Shown piece by piece: positions 17,559 to 25,409 of a stretch of DNA of 64,000 nt. The number at the start of each line of letters is the position of its first letter. Within the stretch, counting starts at the first letter, position 1. The notes beneath the pieces were generated by a model, which had not been told where the DNA came from, made no database searches, and worked only from the letters and a program-made list of their open reading frames with translations. Where the stretch lies: assembly GCA_964577955.1 (NCBI GenBank), contig CAZOAZ010000024.1, forward strand, positions 1 to 64,000. The letters are read 5' to 3'. The stretch is from CADEEX01 sp964577955 (GTDB lineage: Bacteria; Acidobacteriota; Vicinamibacteria; Vicinamibacterales; CAVVIG01). The position numbers and the translations under genes are program-made.

Positions 17559-18372
17559 TCGCGAGACCTGCGGCAGCTGGCGGCCGGACGTGCTGGTCCG
17601 CGCCATCGGGCTCGGCCTCAGGGTGGACGGCGCCTGGTTCTGCTCGGACCGCTGCGTCGAAGCCGACGCGACGCGCCGGCTGCGCGAAGTCCGGGCCCGC
17701 GAAGCGTCCAAGCAGTCGCCGTCGCTGCGGCTCGGGACCGTGCTGCTCCAGCAGAACGGCGTCACTGCCAAACATCTCACCGAGGCGCTGCGCGAGCAGC
17801 GTCAGTCGGGGCTCCGCCTCGGCGATCAGCTCCAGCGGCTGGGCTACAGCAGCCGCGAAGCGGTGCTGCGCGCGCTCGCCGCCCAGTGCGGCGTCCGGTA
17901 TCTCGCCACGATCGACCAGTCGGCGGCCAAGTCGGCGCCGGGACGGCTCAGTTCCGACGAAATCAAGGCGCTCGGCATCGTGCCGTTCCGCGAAAACGGC
18001 GATCGGCTGCAGGTCGCGTGCACCGCGCCGGTGCCGTACGCCGCGCTCGACGCCATGACCGCGCTGATCGGCCGCACCGTCGAACCGTATCTCGTCGCCG
18101 ACGATGACTTCGAGCGGCTGCGCAGTGCGTATGTCGAAGGTGCCGACGAATCGGTGCCGACCACCACGGTGCGCGACATTCCGCAGGGCGCGTCGCGGAT
18201 CGCCGCGGCGGCCGCCGCCGCCGGCGAGGTCACCGTCAAGGAAGCGAACGTGGACGCCTATACCTGGGTCCGCATCGCCGCCAACGGCCGGATCAGCACA
18301 CTGCTGGTGCCGCCGTATCCGCAGCAGGTCGAGGAGCATGACGCATGGCTGGCGGCTACTACACGGCACTGA
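17545..18372 (+). CDS. Cys4-motif protein with an apparent c-di-GMP-binding MshEN domain
   Basis: A 275-residue protein. Four cysteines at 4, 9, 33 and 37 (CX4C and CX3C) look like a small metal site. Residues 62-114 match the MshEN c-di-GMP motif twice: RLGTVLLQQNGVTAKHLTEAL...Q (62-85), a five-residue linker, and RLGDQLQRLGYSS...LRALAAQ (91-114), with the R-L-G, L and Q positions and the spacing as in MshE/PilB N-domains. The rest (about 115-200) continues as a GspE N1-type domain, but no ATPase follows. The last 70 residues are unassigned. I infer a c-di-GMP sensor acting on the flagellum. It overlaps flgF by 28 bases. Confidence 0.7.
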   Translation: MARCNRETCGSWRPDVLVRAIGLGLRVDGAWFCSDRCVEADATRRLREVRAREASKQSPSLRLGTVLLQQNGVTAKHLTEALREQRQSGLRLGDQLQRLGYSSREAVLRALAAQCGVRYLATIDQSAAKSAPGRLSSDEIKALGIVPFRENGDRLQVACTAPVPYAALDAMTALIGRTVEPYLVADDDFERLRSAYVEGADESVPTTTVRDIPQGASRIAAAAAAAGEVTVKEANVDAYTWVRIAANGRISTLLVPPYPQQVEEHDAWLAATTRH

Positions 18373-19061
18373 GCGGGCTGAAGGCGCGGACCGATGCGCT
18401 CGATCGCATCGCCTCCGACATCGCCAACGTCAGCACCGTCGGCTACAAGTCCGAGCGCAGCGGCACCCAGGAAGCGAAGCGGCCGGCGTTCGACGAGGCG
18501 CTGCAGTCGGCCATCGACGTCACCAGCTCGCCGTCGCGGATCGACTTTCGTTCGGGATCGGTCAAGACGACCGGCCGCGCGCTCGACGTCGCGATCGAAG
18601 GCCGCGGGTTCTTCGTCGTGCAGACCGCGCAGGGGCCGCAGTACTCGCGCAACGGCCGGCTGGCGCGGAGCGCCGAGGGCGTTCTCGCCAACGACGAAGG
18701 CGATCCGATCCTCGGCGCCAGCGGTCCGATCAAGATCGGCAGCGGCGAGATCGCGATCGATCCGGACGGGACCGTGCGCGAAGACAACAAGATCGTCGGC
18801 ACGCTGAAGCTGGTGGATTTCGATCCGGCCGCGAAGCTGACGCGCGGCGGCGGCACCAAATTCATCGCCGACGGGGAAGCGCGGACCATCGAGCACCCGC
18901 AGGTGCTGTCGGGCGCGCTCGAAGAGTCCAACGCCTCGCTGGTCGAACGGGTCGCCGAGCTGAGCGAGGTGTCGCGCAACTACCAGACGCTGCTCAAGGG
19001 CGTCTCGGTGTTGATCAACGACGTCGACCGGGGCGCGATTACCGAGCTTGGTCGCAAGTAA
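18345..19061 (+). CDS. flgF: Flagellar proximal rod protein FlgF
   Basis: A 238-residue rod protein with the conserved N-terminal rod motif (LDRIASDIANVSTVGYKSER), the central FlgE/F/G domain and the C-terminal helix ending NYQTLLKGVSVLINDVDRG. Together with FlgG it forms the rod. ATG 18345 is preceded by GAGGAG at 18331-18336. Confidence 0.9.
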   Translation: MAGGYYTALSGLKARTDALDRIASDIANVSTVGYKSERSGTQEAKRPAFDEALQSAIDVTSSPSRIDFRSGSVKTTGRALDVAIEGRGFFVVQTAQGPQYSRNGRLARSAEGVLANDEGDPILGASGPIKIGSGEIAIDPDGTVREDNKIVGTLKLVDFDPAAKLTRGGGTKFIADGEARTIEHPQVLSGALEESNASLVERVAELSEVSRNYQTLLKGVSVLINDVDRGAITELGRK

Positions 19062-19092
19062 CGCCGGGAACTGAAGCACAAGGAGTAGACAG

Positions 19093-19881
19093 ATGATCCG
19101 CGCGCTGTATACCGCCGCCAGCGGCATGACCGCCCAGCAGGCGAACATCGACAACGTGGCCCACAACCTGGCCAACGCGAACACCGCCGGGTTCAAGAAA
19201 AGCCGCGTCGAGTTCGAGGATCTGGTCTACGACCAGACCCGCGTGCCGGGTGCGGCGACCTCGACGACCGGGGAAGCGCCGATCGGCCTTGAAACCGGTC
19301 TCGGCGTCCGTGCCGTCGCCACCTCGCGCGACTTCGCCCGCGGCAACCTGCGGACGACCAACGCCCCGCTCGATCTGGCGATCGAGGGCAGCGGCTTCTT
19401 CCAGCTGCAGATGCCGAGCGGCGAGACCGGCTATACCCGCAGCGGCTCGTTCCACCTCAACGCCGAAGGCGCGATCGTGACCGCCGAGGGCTATCAGCTC
19501 GAGCCGCAGATCACGATTCCCTCGAACGCGACCGCGATCAGCATCTCGAAAGACGGCATCGTCTCGGCGCAGATTCCGGGGCAGGGCGCCGCGCAGCAGG
19601 TCGGCACGATCGAGACCGCGTCGTTCCAGAACCCGTCCGGCCTTCGCGCCGCCGGCGGCAACGTGTTTCTCGCCACGACGGCCTCGGGCGATCCGCAGGT
19701 CGGGTCGGCCGGCGAAGACGGCCGCGGTGCGATTCAGCAGGGCCTCCTCGAAGACTCGAACGTCAGCGTCATCGAGGAAATGGTCAACATGATTCTCGGC
19801 CAGCGCGCGTACGAGGCCAATTCGAAGGTGATCAAAGCGAGCGACGAAATGTTGTCCCAGGTGAACACCATTGTCCGGTAG
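19093..19881 (+). CDS. flgG: Flagellar distal rod protein FlgG
   Basis: A 262-residue canonical FlgG: YTAASGMTAQQANIDNVAHN at the N-terminus, the inserted sequence DLVYDQTRVPG, and a C-terminus ending in RAYEANSKVIKASDEMLSQ. FlgG builds the distal rod through the periplasm. AAGGAG lies eight bases before ATG 19093. Its stop lies inside the flgA start. Confidence 0.97.
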   Translation: MIRALYTAASGMTAQQANIDNVAHNLANANTAGFKKSRVEFEDLVYDQTRVPGAATSTTGEAPIGLETGLGVRAVATSRDFARGNLRTTNAPLDLAIEGSGFFQLQMPSGETGYTRSGSFHLNAEGAIVTAEGYQLEPQITIPSNATAISISKDGIVSAQIPGQGAAQQVGTIETASFQNPSGLRAAGGNVFLATTASGDPQVGSAGEDGRGAIQQGLLEDSNVSVIEEMVNMILGQRAYEANSKVIKASDEMLSQVNTIVR

Positions 19882-20575
19882 ACGCTGGCGGCTGATCGCC
19901 CTGGCCGGCGTGCTGGGCTTCGGCCCTCGCGCCGCCGCCAGCACGGTCACGCCCGATCCGATCGCCACGGCGATCGAACGCGCCGTGCGATCGCGCGTCG
20001 GCAAAGACGTGACGGTGTCGATCGCCAATCTGTCCGGCGTCCGGGTCGTCGCGTCCCAAGGGGCGATCGTCGCCCAGCCGGGACCGTCGGCTCGCATCGG
20101 CGAGCCGGTCAGATTCGTGCTGTTCGGCGAACGGGTCGGCAAGCCGCAGGCGCGCATCGGCGAAGCGACCGCGGTCGTGAACGTGGTGGCGGACGTCGTC
20201 AAGACGAGCCGCGCCGTGTCGCGCGGCGACCGCCTGTCGGCCGGTGACGTGGCGGTGGTCGGCACGGATCTGAAGGGCTGGCCGCTCGGCGCGCTGCCGC
20301 CGCTCGACGAGGTCATCGGCTCCCGTGCGAAGCGCGACATCGGCGCGGAGACGGTGCTGGCGCGCGGCGACATCGCCCCGGATCCGCTGGTTCGCGCCGG
20401 CGACACGGTGCGCGTGCACGTCCGGGTCGGCGACGTCGAAGTGCTCGGTGAAATGGTGGCGGTCGAGAGCGGCGTCCGCGACGCGGTGATTCGCCTGGTC
20501 AATCAGGAGACTCGCCATGCGACGCGCGCCCGGGTCATCGGCCGCGGGGAAGTGGAGGTCGTCAATGTCCGGTAA
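19871..20575 (+). CDS. flgA: P-ring assembly chaperone FlgA
   Basis: A 234-residue periplasmic protein with an N-terminal signal peptide (about 1-24), a middle SAF-like region (about 110-170, SRAVSRGDRLSAGDV) and a C-terminal ChapFlgA domain (RAGDTVRVHVRVGDVEV, EVVNVR end). It helps assemble FlgI. The start is TTG 19871, overlapping the flgG stop, with no clear alternative. Its stop overlaps the beginning of flgH by 11 bases. Confidence 0.88.
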   Translation: MSGRRWRLIALAGVLGFGPRAAASTVTPDPIATAIERAVRSRVGKDVTVSIANLSGVRVVASQGAIVAQPGPSARIGEPVRFVLFGERVGKPQARIGEATAVVNVVADVVKTSRAVSRGDRLSAGDVAVVGTDLKGWPLGALPPLDEVIGSRAKRDIGAETVLARGDIAPDPLVRAGDTVRVHVRVGDVEVLGEMVAVESGVRDAVIRLVNQETRHATRARVIGRGEVEVVNVR

Positions 20576-21302
20576 TACCTCGAGGGTGCGGCTGCTGGTC
20601 GTGCTGACCGCCGGTCTTCTGCTCGGCTCCGCCAGCGCGTGGGCCCAGCCGACGCCGCCGTCGCCGCCGGCGCCAAACAAGAAGGACGCCAAGGCCAGCG
20701 ACAACTACGACGAGTTGTTCGCGCGCTACCTGAATGACGCGCGGACGGCACGGCCCGCGGCGCCGGACGTGCAGGCCTGGGCCTGGATGTCGGGCCTGTC
20801 CCTCGATCGCCGCGCTCGCAGCGTCAACGATCTGCTCACGATCCGCGTCATCGAGAGCATTACCGGCAGTGGTACCGCTGATTCGGCACTGTCCAAGGAC
20901 GGTTCCGGCAGCGCCGCGCTCCCCTCGTTCTTCGGTTTGCAGACCAAGCTGCCGTCACTCATCGACCCGACCAATCTGGCATCCGTCAACAGCTCCACCG
21001 CCTTCAAAGGCTCGGGTACGACGACTCGCGCCGGCGCCTTGACGACGATGATGACGGCGCGGGTATCGGATGTGCTGCCCAACGGCGATCTCGTCGTCGA
21101 AGGCGTGCGCGAAGTCGAAATCAACGGCGATCGCCAGATGGTCGTCCTGACCGGCGTGGTGCGCACCACCGACATCACACCCGGCAACGTGATCCTCTCG
21201 ACCCAGATCGGTCAGCTGCGCATCCGCTACTTCGGCCGCGGCCTGATGAAGGACAACCTCAAACCCGGATTCCTGATCCGGTTCCTGAACAAGGTGTTCT
21301 GA
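20565..21302 (+). CDS. flgH: Flagellar L-ring protein FlgH, without a lipobox
   Basis: FlgH forms the outer-membrane L-ring. The 245-residue protein carries the family motifs LLTIRVIESITG and LVVEGVREVEINGDRQ, and ends VILSTQIGQLRIRYFGRG...FLNKVF. Unusually, the signal peptide (about 1-27, ending ASAWAQ) has no cysteine, whereas most FlgH proteins are lipoproteins with an LxxC site. An SPase I cut before QP seems more likely. ATG 20565 lies inside the end of flgA. A start further upstream in frame would not add a lipobox. Confidence 0.9.
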   Translation: MSGNTSRVRLLVVLTAGLLLGSASAWAQPTPPSPPAPNKKDAKASDNYDELFARYLNDARTARPAAPDVQAWAWMSGLSLDRRARSVNDLLTIRVIESITGSGTADSALSKDGSGSAALPSFFGLQTKLPSLIDPTNLASVNSSTAFKGSGTTTRAGALTTMMTARVSDVLPNGDLVVEGVREVEINGDRQMVVLTGVVRTTDITPGNVILSTQIGQLRIRYFGRGLMKDNLKPGFLIRFLNKVF

Positions 21303-22417
21303 TGCGCACGTGCATTTCGCTGCTGGCTGCCGCGCTCACGCTGCAGTCCGCGCTCTCCGGGGCGCAATCGATCGACGCCGCGACGCGGCTGAAGGATGTG
21401 GCCTCGCTCCAGGGCGTCGGGTCGATGCCGCTCATCGGCTACGGGCTCGTCATCGGCCTCAACAAGACCGGCGACAAGCGGCAGACGCTCTTCACGACAC
21501 AGACGCTGGCCAACACGCTCGAGCAGTTCAACACCACGGTTTCGCCGACCTTGATGAAGGTCGAGAACGTCGCGGCGGTGATGGTGACGGCGGACCTGCC
21601 GTCGTTCGCCCACGCCGGCGCCCGGTTGGACATCACTGCTTCGTCGATCGGCGACGCGAAGAGTCTCCAGGGCGGGATGCTCCTGCCCACACCGCTGCAC
21701 GGGCCGAACGGCGCCATTCTCGCGATGGCGCAGGGGGCGCTCTCGATCGGTGGATTCGGCGGTGGCAGCGGCGGCAACGCCGTCCAGGTGAATCACCTGA
21801 CCGTGGGTCGCGTGCCGAACGGCGCGCTCGTCAGCGTCGAAGTCGCACAGGAGATTCCCGTGCTCGACGCGGTGCGGTTTGCCCTCAAGGCGCCCGATTT
21901 CACGAGCGCCAACCAGATCGCGCAGTCGATCAACCGTGAGCTCGGCGAGGGTTCCGCGAAGGCCACGGACGCCGCCACGGTCACCGTTCGCGTGCCCGGC
22001 CAGTATCGCAATGCGATTCCCGAACTCGTGGCGCGGCTCGAGCCGCTCCCGGTCGAAGTGGATGCGGTCGCCCGCGTCGTCATCAACGAGCGCACCGGCA
22101 CCGTCGTGATCGGCGGGTCGGCGCGGCTTGGCCCCGCGGCGGTCGCGCACGGCAACCTCTCGGTCAGGATTTCGACGCGCTTTGAAGTCTCACAGCCGAA
22201 TGCGTTCTCGCGGAACGGCGATACCGCCGTGGTGCCGCAGGAACAGGTCGACGTGAGCGAGCAGAAAAGTCAGCTGCTGCCGTTGCCCGAGGGCACCACG
22301 CTCGACGCGGTCGTCCGCGGACTGAATGCCCTTGGCGCCAGCCCGCGCGACATCATCGCGATCATGCAGGCGCTCAAGGCCGCCGGAGCGCTGCGCGCGG
22401 AGCTGGTGATCCTCTAG
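21302..22417 (+). CDS. flgI: Flagellar P-ring protein FlgI
   Basis: A 371-residue periplasmic protein with an N-terminal signal peptide (about 1-21) and typical P-ring motifs: RLKDVASLQGVGSMPLIGYG, VVGLNKTGDK-like VIGLNKTGDKRQT, and the C-terminal LDAVVRGLNALGASPRDIIAI. ATG 21302 overlaps the last base of the flgH stop. It is followed by a short heptamer-repeat spacer before flgJ. Confidence 0.97.
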   Translation: MRTCISLLAAALTLQSALSGAQSIDAATRLKDVASLQGVGSMPLIGYGLVIGLNKTGDKRQTLFTTQTLANTLEQFNTTVSPTLMKVENVAAVMVTADLPSFAHAGARLDITASSIGDAKSLQGGMLLPTPLHGPNGAILAMAQGALSIGGFGGGSGGNAVQVNHLTVGRVPNGALVSVEVAQEIPVLDAVRFALKAPDFTSANQIAQSINRELGEGSAKATDAATVTVRVPGQYRNAIPELVARLEPLPVEVDAVARVVINERTGTVVIGGSARLGPAAVAHGNLSVRISTRFEVSQPNAFSRNGDTAVVPQEQVDVSEQKSQLLPLPEGTTLDAVVRGLNALGASPRDIIAIMQALKAAGALRAELVIL

Positions 22418-22425
22418 GCGCTGGG

Positions 22426-22469
22426 GGGCTAGGGACTAGGGGCTGGGGGCTGGGGACTAGGGGCTAGGG
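22426..22469 (+). repeat. G-rich heptamer tandem repeat (site 2), G-quadruplex-prone
   Basis: The 62-base gap between flgI and flgJ is a tandem of GGGGCTA, GGGACTA, GGGCTG, GGGGCTG, GGGACTA and GGGGCTA, with a 7-base period (one unit of 6). It contains six or more runs of three or more G with 2-4 base loops on the mRNA-sense strand, so it fits the G-quadruplex pattern. The flgJ ribosome-binding site (GGAG at 22471) follows directly. Confidence 0.85.
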
Positions 22470-22479
22470 CGGAGACGAC

Positions 22480-23265
22480 GTGAGCATCGAGAAACTCAAT
22501 CCATCGGGCGTTCTTCCGAAGTCCACCGAGCAGCAAGAGGTGGACAAGGCGGAAGTGGTCCGTCTCGCGCAGCAGTTCGAAGCGATGCTGATGACGCAGA
22601 TGCTGCGGGAGATGCGCAAGTCGATGCTGGCCGAAGAGGAGGAGGACTCCCTCGGTCTTGGCTCGAGCGCGATGACCGACACCGGCGACATCGAGCTCGG
22701 CATCGCGTTGAGCAAGATCGGCGGCCTTGGCCTGGGGCAGTCGCTCCTTTCCGCCTTCGAGCGCCAGATCAACACGCTGCAGGGCGTGACCCCGGACAGC
22801 GCCGCGGCGCCGAACGCGACACCGGGTCTCGAGAACCTGATCCCGGCCACGGTTCCGCCCGCAGTCAACACGCCGTTCCTGCCGGCTGAAGTCACCGCGC
22901 CGGCGCCGATCAGCAGCCAGTTCGGCTGGCGCCAGGACCCGATTTCAGGAACGCCGCAATTTCACAAGGGAGTCGACATCGCGGTCGCCTACGGCCGCGA
23001 CGTTCGAGCCGCCGCCGACGGAGTCGTGGCCTTTGCCGGTACCCAGAATGGCTACGGAAACACCGTCGTCGTGAACCATGCCGGCGGACGCCAGACCCGC
23101 TATGCCCACCTGTCGGAGCAGGCGGTGCAGGCCGGCGACCGCGTGACGGAAGGGCAAGTGCTTGGAAAATCCGGGAATTCCGGCCGCAGCACCGGTCCTC
23201 ACCTGCATTTTGAGCTGCTGGTGGACGGCCGCCCGGTCGACCCGGGCGCGGCCCTCGCGGAGTAG
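22480..23265 (+). CDS. flgJ: FlgJ-type rod-binding domain fused to an M23 (LytM) peptidase
   Basis: A 261-residue protein with two domains. Residues about 18-95 are the FlgJ rod-binding domain (LAQQFEAMLMTQMLREMRKS). Residues about 145-258 are an M23 endopeptidase: HxxxD at 162-166 (FHKGVDI) and HLH at 241-243 are the zinc ligands. The FlgJ of enterobacteria carries a glucosaminidase instead. The likely role is to cap the growing rod and cut peptidoglycan peptide bonds for its passage. No signal peptide is seen, as expected for export through the flagellar system. The start is GTG 22480 with GGAG nine bases upstream. Confidence 0.9.
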   Translation: MSIEKLNPSGVLPKSTEQQEVDKAEVVRLAQQFEAMLMTQMLREMRKSMLAEEEEDSLGLGSSAMTDTGDIELGIALSKIGGLGLGQSLLSAFERQINTLQGVTPDSAAAPNATPGLENLIPATVPPAVNTPFLPAEVTAPAPISSQFGWRQDPISGTPQFHKGVDIAVAYGRDVRAAADGVVAFAGTQNGYGNTVVVNHAGGRQTRYAHLSEQAVQAGDRVTEGQVLGKSGNSGRSTGPHLHFELLVDGRPVDPGAALAE

Positions 23266-23279
23266 ATGGGTCGTGTCGC

Positions 23280-23306
23280 TAAAGTATTGGGCCTCAAGGT
23301 CGATTA
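23280..23306 (+). promoter_or_regulatory. Sigma-28 (FliA)-type promoter before flgM
   Basis: TAAAGTAT at 23280-23287, 11 bases, then GTCGATTA at 23299-23306: 7 of 8 and 6 of 8 matches to TAAAGTTT-N11-GCCGATAA with exact spacing. It lies 46 bases before the flgM start. A perfect 8-bp inverted repeat (TGGGCCTC at 23288-23295, GAGGCCCA at 23313-23320) encloses the -10 box. Confidence 0.75.
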
Positions 23307-23352
23307 CTAGACGAGGCCCAGGTGTGTCAGGGCCGCACACGAAAGAGGAACC

Positions 23353-23643
23353 GTGAAGATTAACAGCGACAACCCCAGCGGATTGACCGGAGCGACCGAC
23401 CCCCTTGGGCGCACGCCCAACCAGGCGGCGACCGCAGCCAAGACGGCGCCCGCCCCAGCCCCGAAGGAACAGCTGACCCTGTCCTCCGACGCGCTGAAGC
23501 TGCAAGCCGCGGCGAACCAGCCGCCGGCCGTGCGCTCGGATCTGGTCGACAAGATGCGCACCCTGCTCAACGAGGGCAAGGTCGGCAACGATGCCGAAGC
23601 GCTCGCCGACTCAATCATCGACGACCTGTTGAATCAGTCCTAG
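23353..23643 (+). CDS. flgM: Anti-sigma-28 factor FlgM
   Basis: A 96-residue protein. The N-terminal half is Ala/Pro-rich and probably disordered, as usual in FlgM. The C-terminal half (about 50-92) carries the sigma-binding helices: VRSDLVDKMRTLLNEGKV and ALADSIIDDLL. FlgM holds FliA until the hook is finished and is then exported. The start is GTG 23353 with GAAAGAGGA just upstream, and it follows its own sigma-28-type promoter. Confidence 0.9.
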   Translation: MKINSDNPSGLTGATDPLGRTPNQAATAAKTAPAPAPKEQLTLSSDALKLQAAANQPPAVRSDLVDKMRTLLNEGKVGNDAEALADSIIDDLLNQS

Positions 23644-23649
23644 GGCGAC

Positions 23650-24006
23650 ATGTTCGAAGACCCCGATCCGGTCGTCATCAGCGCCCAGCGTCTCTGCGAG
23701 ACGCTGGATCGGATTGGCGACGCGCTCGTCACGCTGGACGCGGACACGCTGCTCGACACCGAGGCGACGCTCGAGCAGTTGCTGGCCGCGCTGGCCGCGG
23801 GACCCGCGGTCCGCGATCGCGCCTCGCTCGAGGCGCTGGTCCGCCGCGCCGCGGAGGCGCTCCTGCGCTGCCGGCGTCTGGGGAATTCGTTCACGAGCTT
23901 CGCCAGCACCCGTCTTCGGATGTGTGCCGGCTCTGAGACCTACGGACGCGACGGCGGATACGTGGAAGCCGCGCTCGCCGGTTCGACGGTAAAGGTGACG
24001 ACGTAA
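23650..24006 (+). CDS. flgN: FlgN-like chaperone for FlgK/FlgL
   Basis: A 118-residue, mostly helical protein lying between flgM and flgK, six bases after flgM and one base before flgK. Position, size and the helical pattern fit FlgN, the export chaperone for hook-filament junction proteins. Sequence motifs of FlgN are weak (a late LRRL-like CRRLGNSF and a Tyr-Gly region), so the call rests mainly on context. Confidence 0.6.
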   Translation: MFEDPDPVVISAQRLCETLDRIGDALVTLDADTLLDTEATLEQLLAALAAGPAVRDRASLEALVRRAAEALLRCRRLGNSFTSFASTRLRMCAGSETYGRDGGYVEAALAGSTVKVTT

Positions 24007-24007
24007 C

Positions 24008-25396
24008 GTGTCTGATCTCTTCACACTCCTCGGCCGTGCCGTCCGCGGCATGGACGCCCAGCGCTTCGGTCTGGACGTCGCCGGCCAGAACATCGCCAAC
24101 GTCAACACGCCCGGCTATGTCCGGCGCGCGCTCATTCTCGCCGACGTACCGCCGCCCGATCTGCGAAGCGCCGGCGGTGGCGTGGACGCGGTCGCCGTCG
24201 TCGCCTCGCGCGCGCCGCTCGTCGAGGCCCGGCTTCGCTTCGAGCAGCCGGCGGCCTCGCGCGAACAGGCGAAGGCGGAATCGCTGGCAGTCATCGAGGC
24301 GGGGCTCGGGCAGCCGGGTGCCTCGATCGACGAAGCGCTGGCGGTGTTCTACAACACGTACGAGACGCTGGCGCAGAATCCCACCGCCGGCACCTCGCGG
24401 CAGCAAGTCATCCTCGCCGGCCAGTCGCTGGCCCGCTCGTTCAACGACATGTCGGCGCGCTTCGACGAAGCGCAGCAGACCGCCGACGCCGACATCCGCT
24501 CGACGATCACGCAAGTCAATGTGCTCGCCCGACAGCTCGCCGACCTGAACCACCAGATCGGCCAGACCGAGTCGGCGAATGCGCAGGGGTTGATCGACCA
24601 GCAGACCAGCGTGATCGCTGAGATCGGCAAACTGGTCAGCGTCTCGGTGATCATGCGGAGCGACTCCAGCGTCGATCTGGCGATCGGCAACGGCCGCGCC
24701 CTCGTGATCGGCGACGATGCCTATCAGCTCGACATCACGAACGAGCCCAGCACCGGCTTCGCCAGGATTCTCAGCACCGGCGGATCGGCCACCGACGTCA
24801 CCGACGAGATCACCGGCGGCCGCGCCGCCGGATTGATTCAGGTGCGCGACACGATGGTGCCGTCTTACGAGGCCCAGCTCGATCAACTGGCCTACTCGGT
24901 CGCCACCGACGTGAACGCCTTGACGACCTCCGGCTACGACCTGAACGGCAACGCCGGCGTCCCGTTCTTCACGCCGCCGTCGGCGGTGTCCGGCACGGCG
25001 CGGCTGCTGACCGTGAGTCCGACCGTCGCCGCCAACAACGCGCTCGTCGTCGCGAGCGCCAGCGCCGCGGCCGCCGGCAACAACGACATCGCGCGTGCGA
25101 TCGGCGCGCTGCAGGACAACGTGATGACCGGCACGACGACGCGGCCGGTCGACGGATGGGGCGCGCTCGTCTACTCGGTCGCCACCGACGCCAGCGGCGC
25201 CAAGCAATCGCAAAAGGGGCACGAACAGGTCACGGTGCAGCTCGAAAACCTCCGCGACCAGATTTCCGGCGTCTCGATCGACGAAGAAGCGGCGATGCTC
25301 CTCAAGTTCCAGCGGGCGTACGAAGCCAACGCCCGTTTCTTTCAGGTGACATCGCAGACGCTCGACACCTTGATGGAACTGTCGCGCTCGTTCTGA
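24008..25396 (+). CDS. flgK: Hook-filament junction protein FlgK (HAP1)
   Basis: A 462-residue junction protein. The N-terminus has the rod/hook motif FGLDVAGQNIANVNTPGYVRR, and the C-terminus has SIDEEAAMLLKFQRAYEANARFF, which is characteristic of FlgK. The start is GTG 24008, one base after the stop of the flgN-like gene. Length is at the short end of the family. Confidence 0.95.
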   Translation: MSDLFTLLGRAVRGMDAQRFGLDVAGQNIANVNTPGYVRRALILADVPPPDLRSAGGGVDAVAVVASRAPLVEARLRFEQPAASREQAKAESLAVIEAGLGQPGASIDEALAVFYNTYETLAQNPTAGTSRQQVILAGQSLARSFNDMSARFDEAQQTADADIRSTITQVNVLARQLADLNHQIGQTESANAQGLIDQQTSVIAEIGKLVSVSVIMRSDSSVDLAIGNGRALVIGDDAYQLDITNEPSTGFARILSTGGSATDVTDEITGGRAAGLIQVRDTMVPSYEAQLDQLAYSVATDVNALTTSGYDLNGNAGVPFFTPPSAVSGTARLLTVSPTVAANNALVVASASAAAAGNNDIARAIGALQDNVMTGTTTRPVDGWGALVYSVATDASGAKQSQKGHEQVTVQLENLRDQISGVSIDEEAAMLLKFQRAYEANARFFQVTSQTLDTLMELSRSF

Positions 25397-25409
25397 TTGG
25401 ACTGAATTC

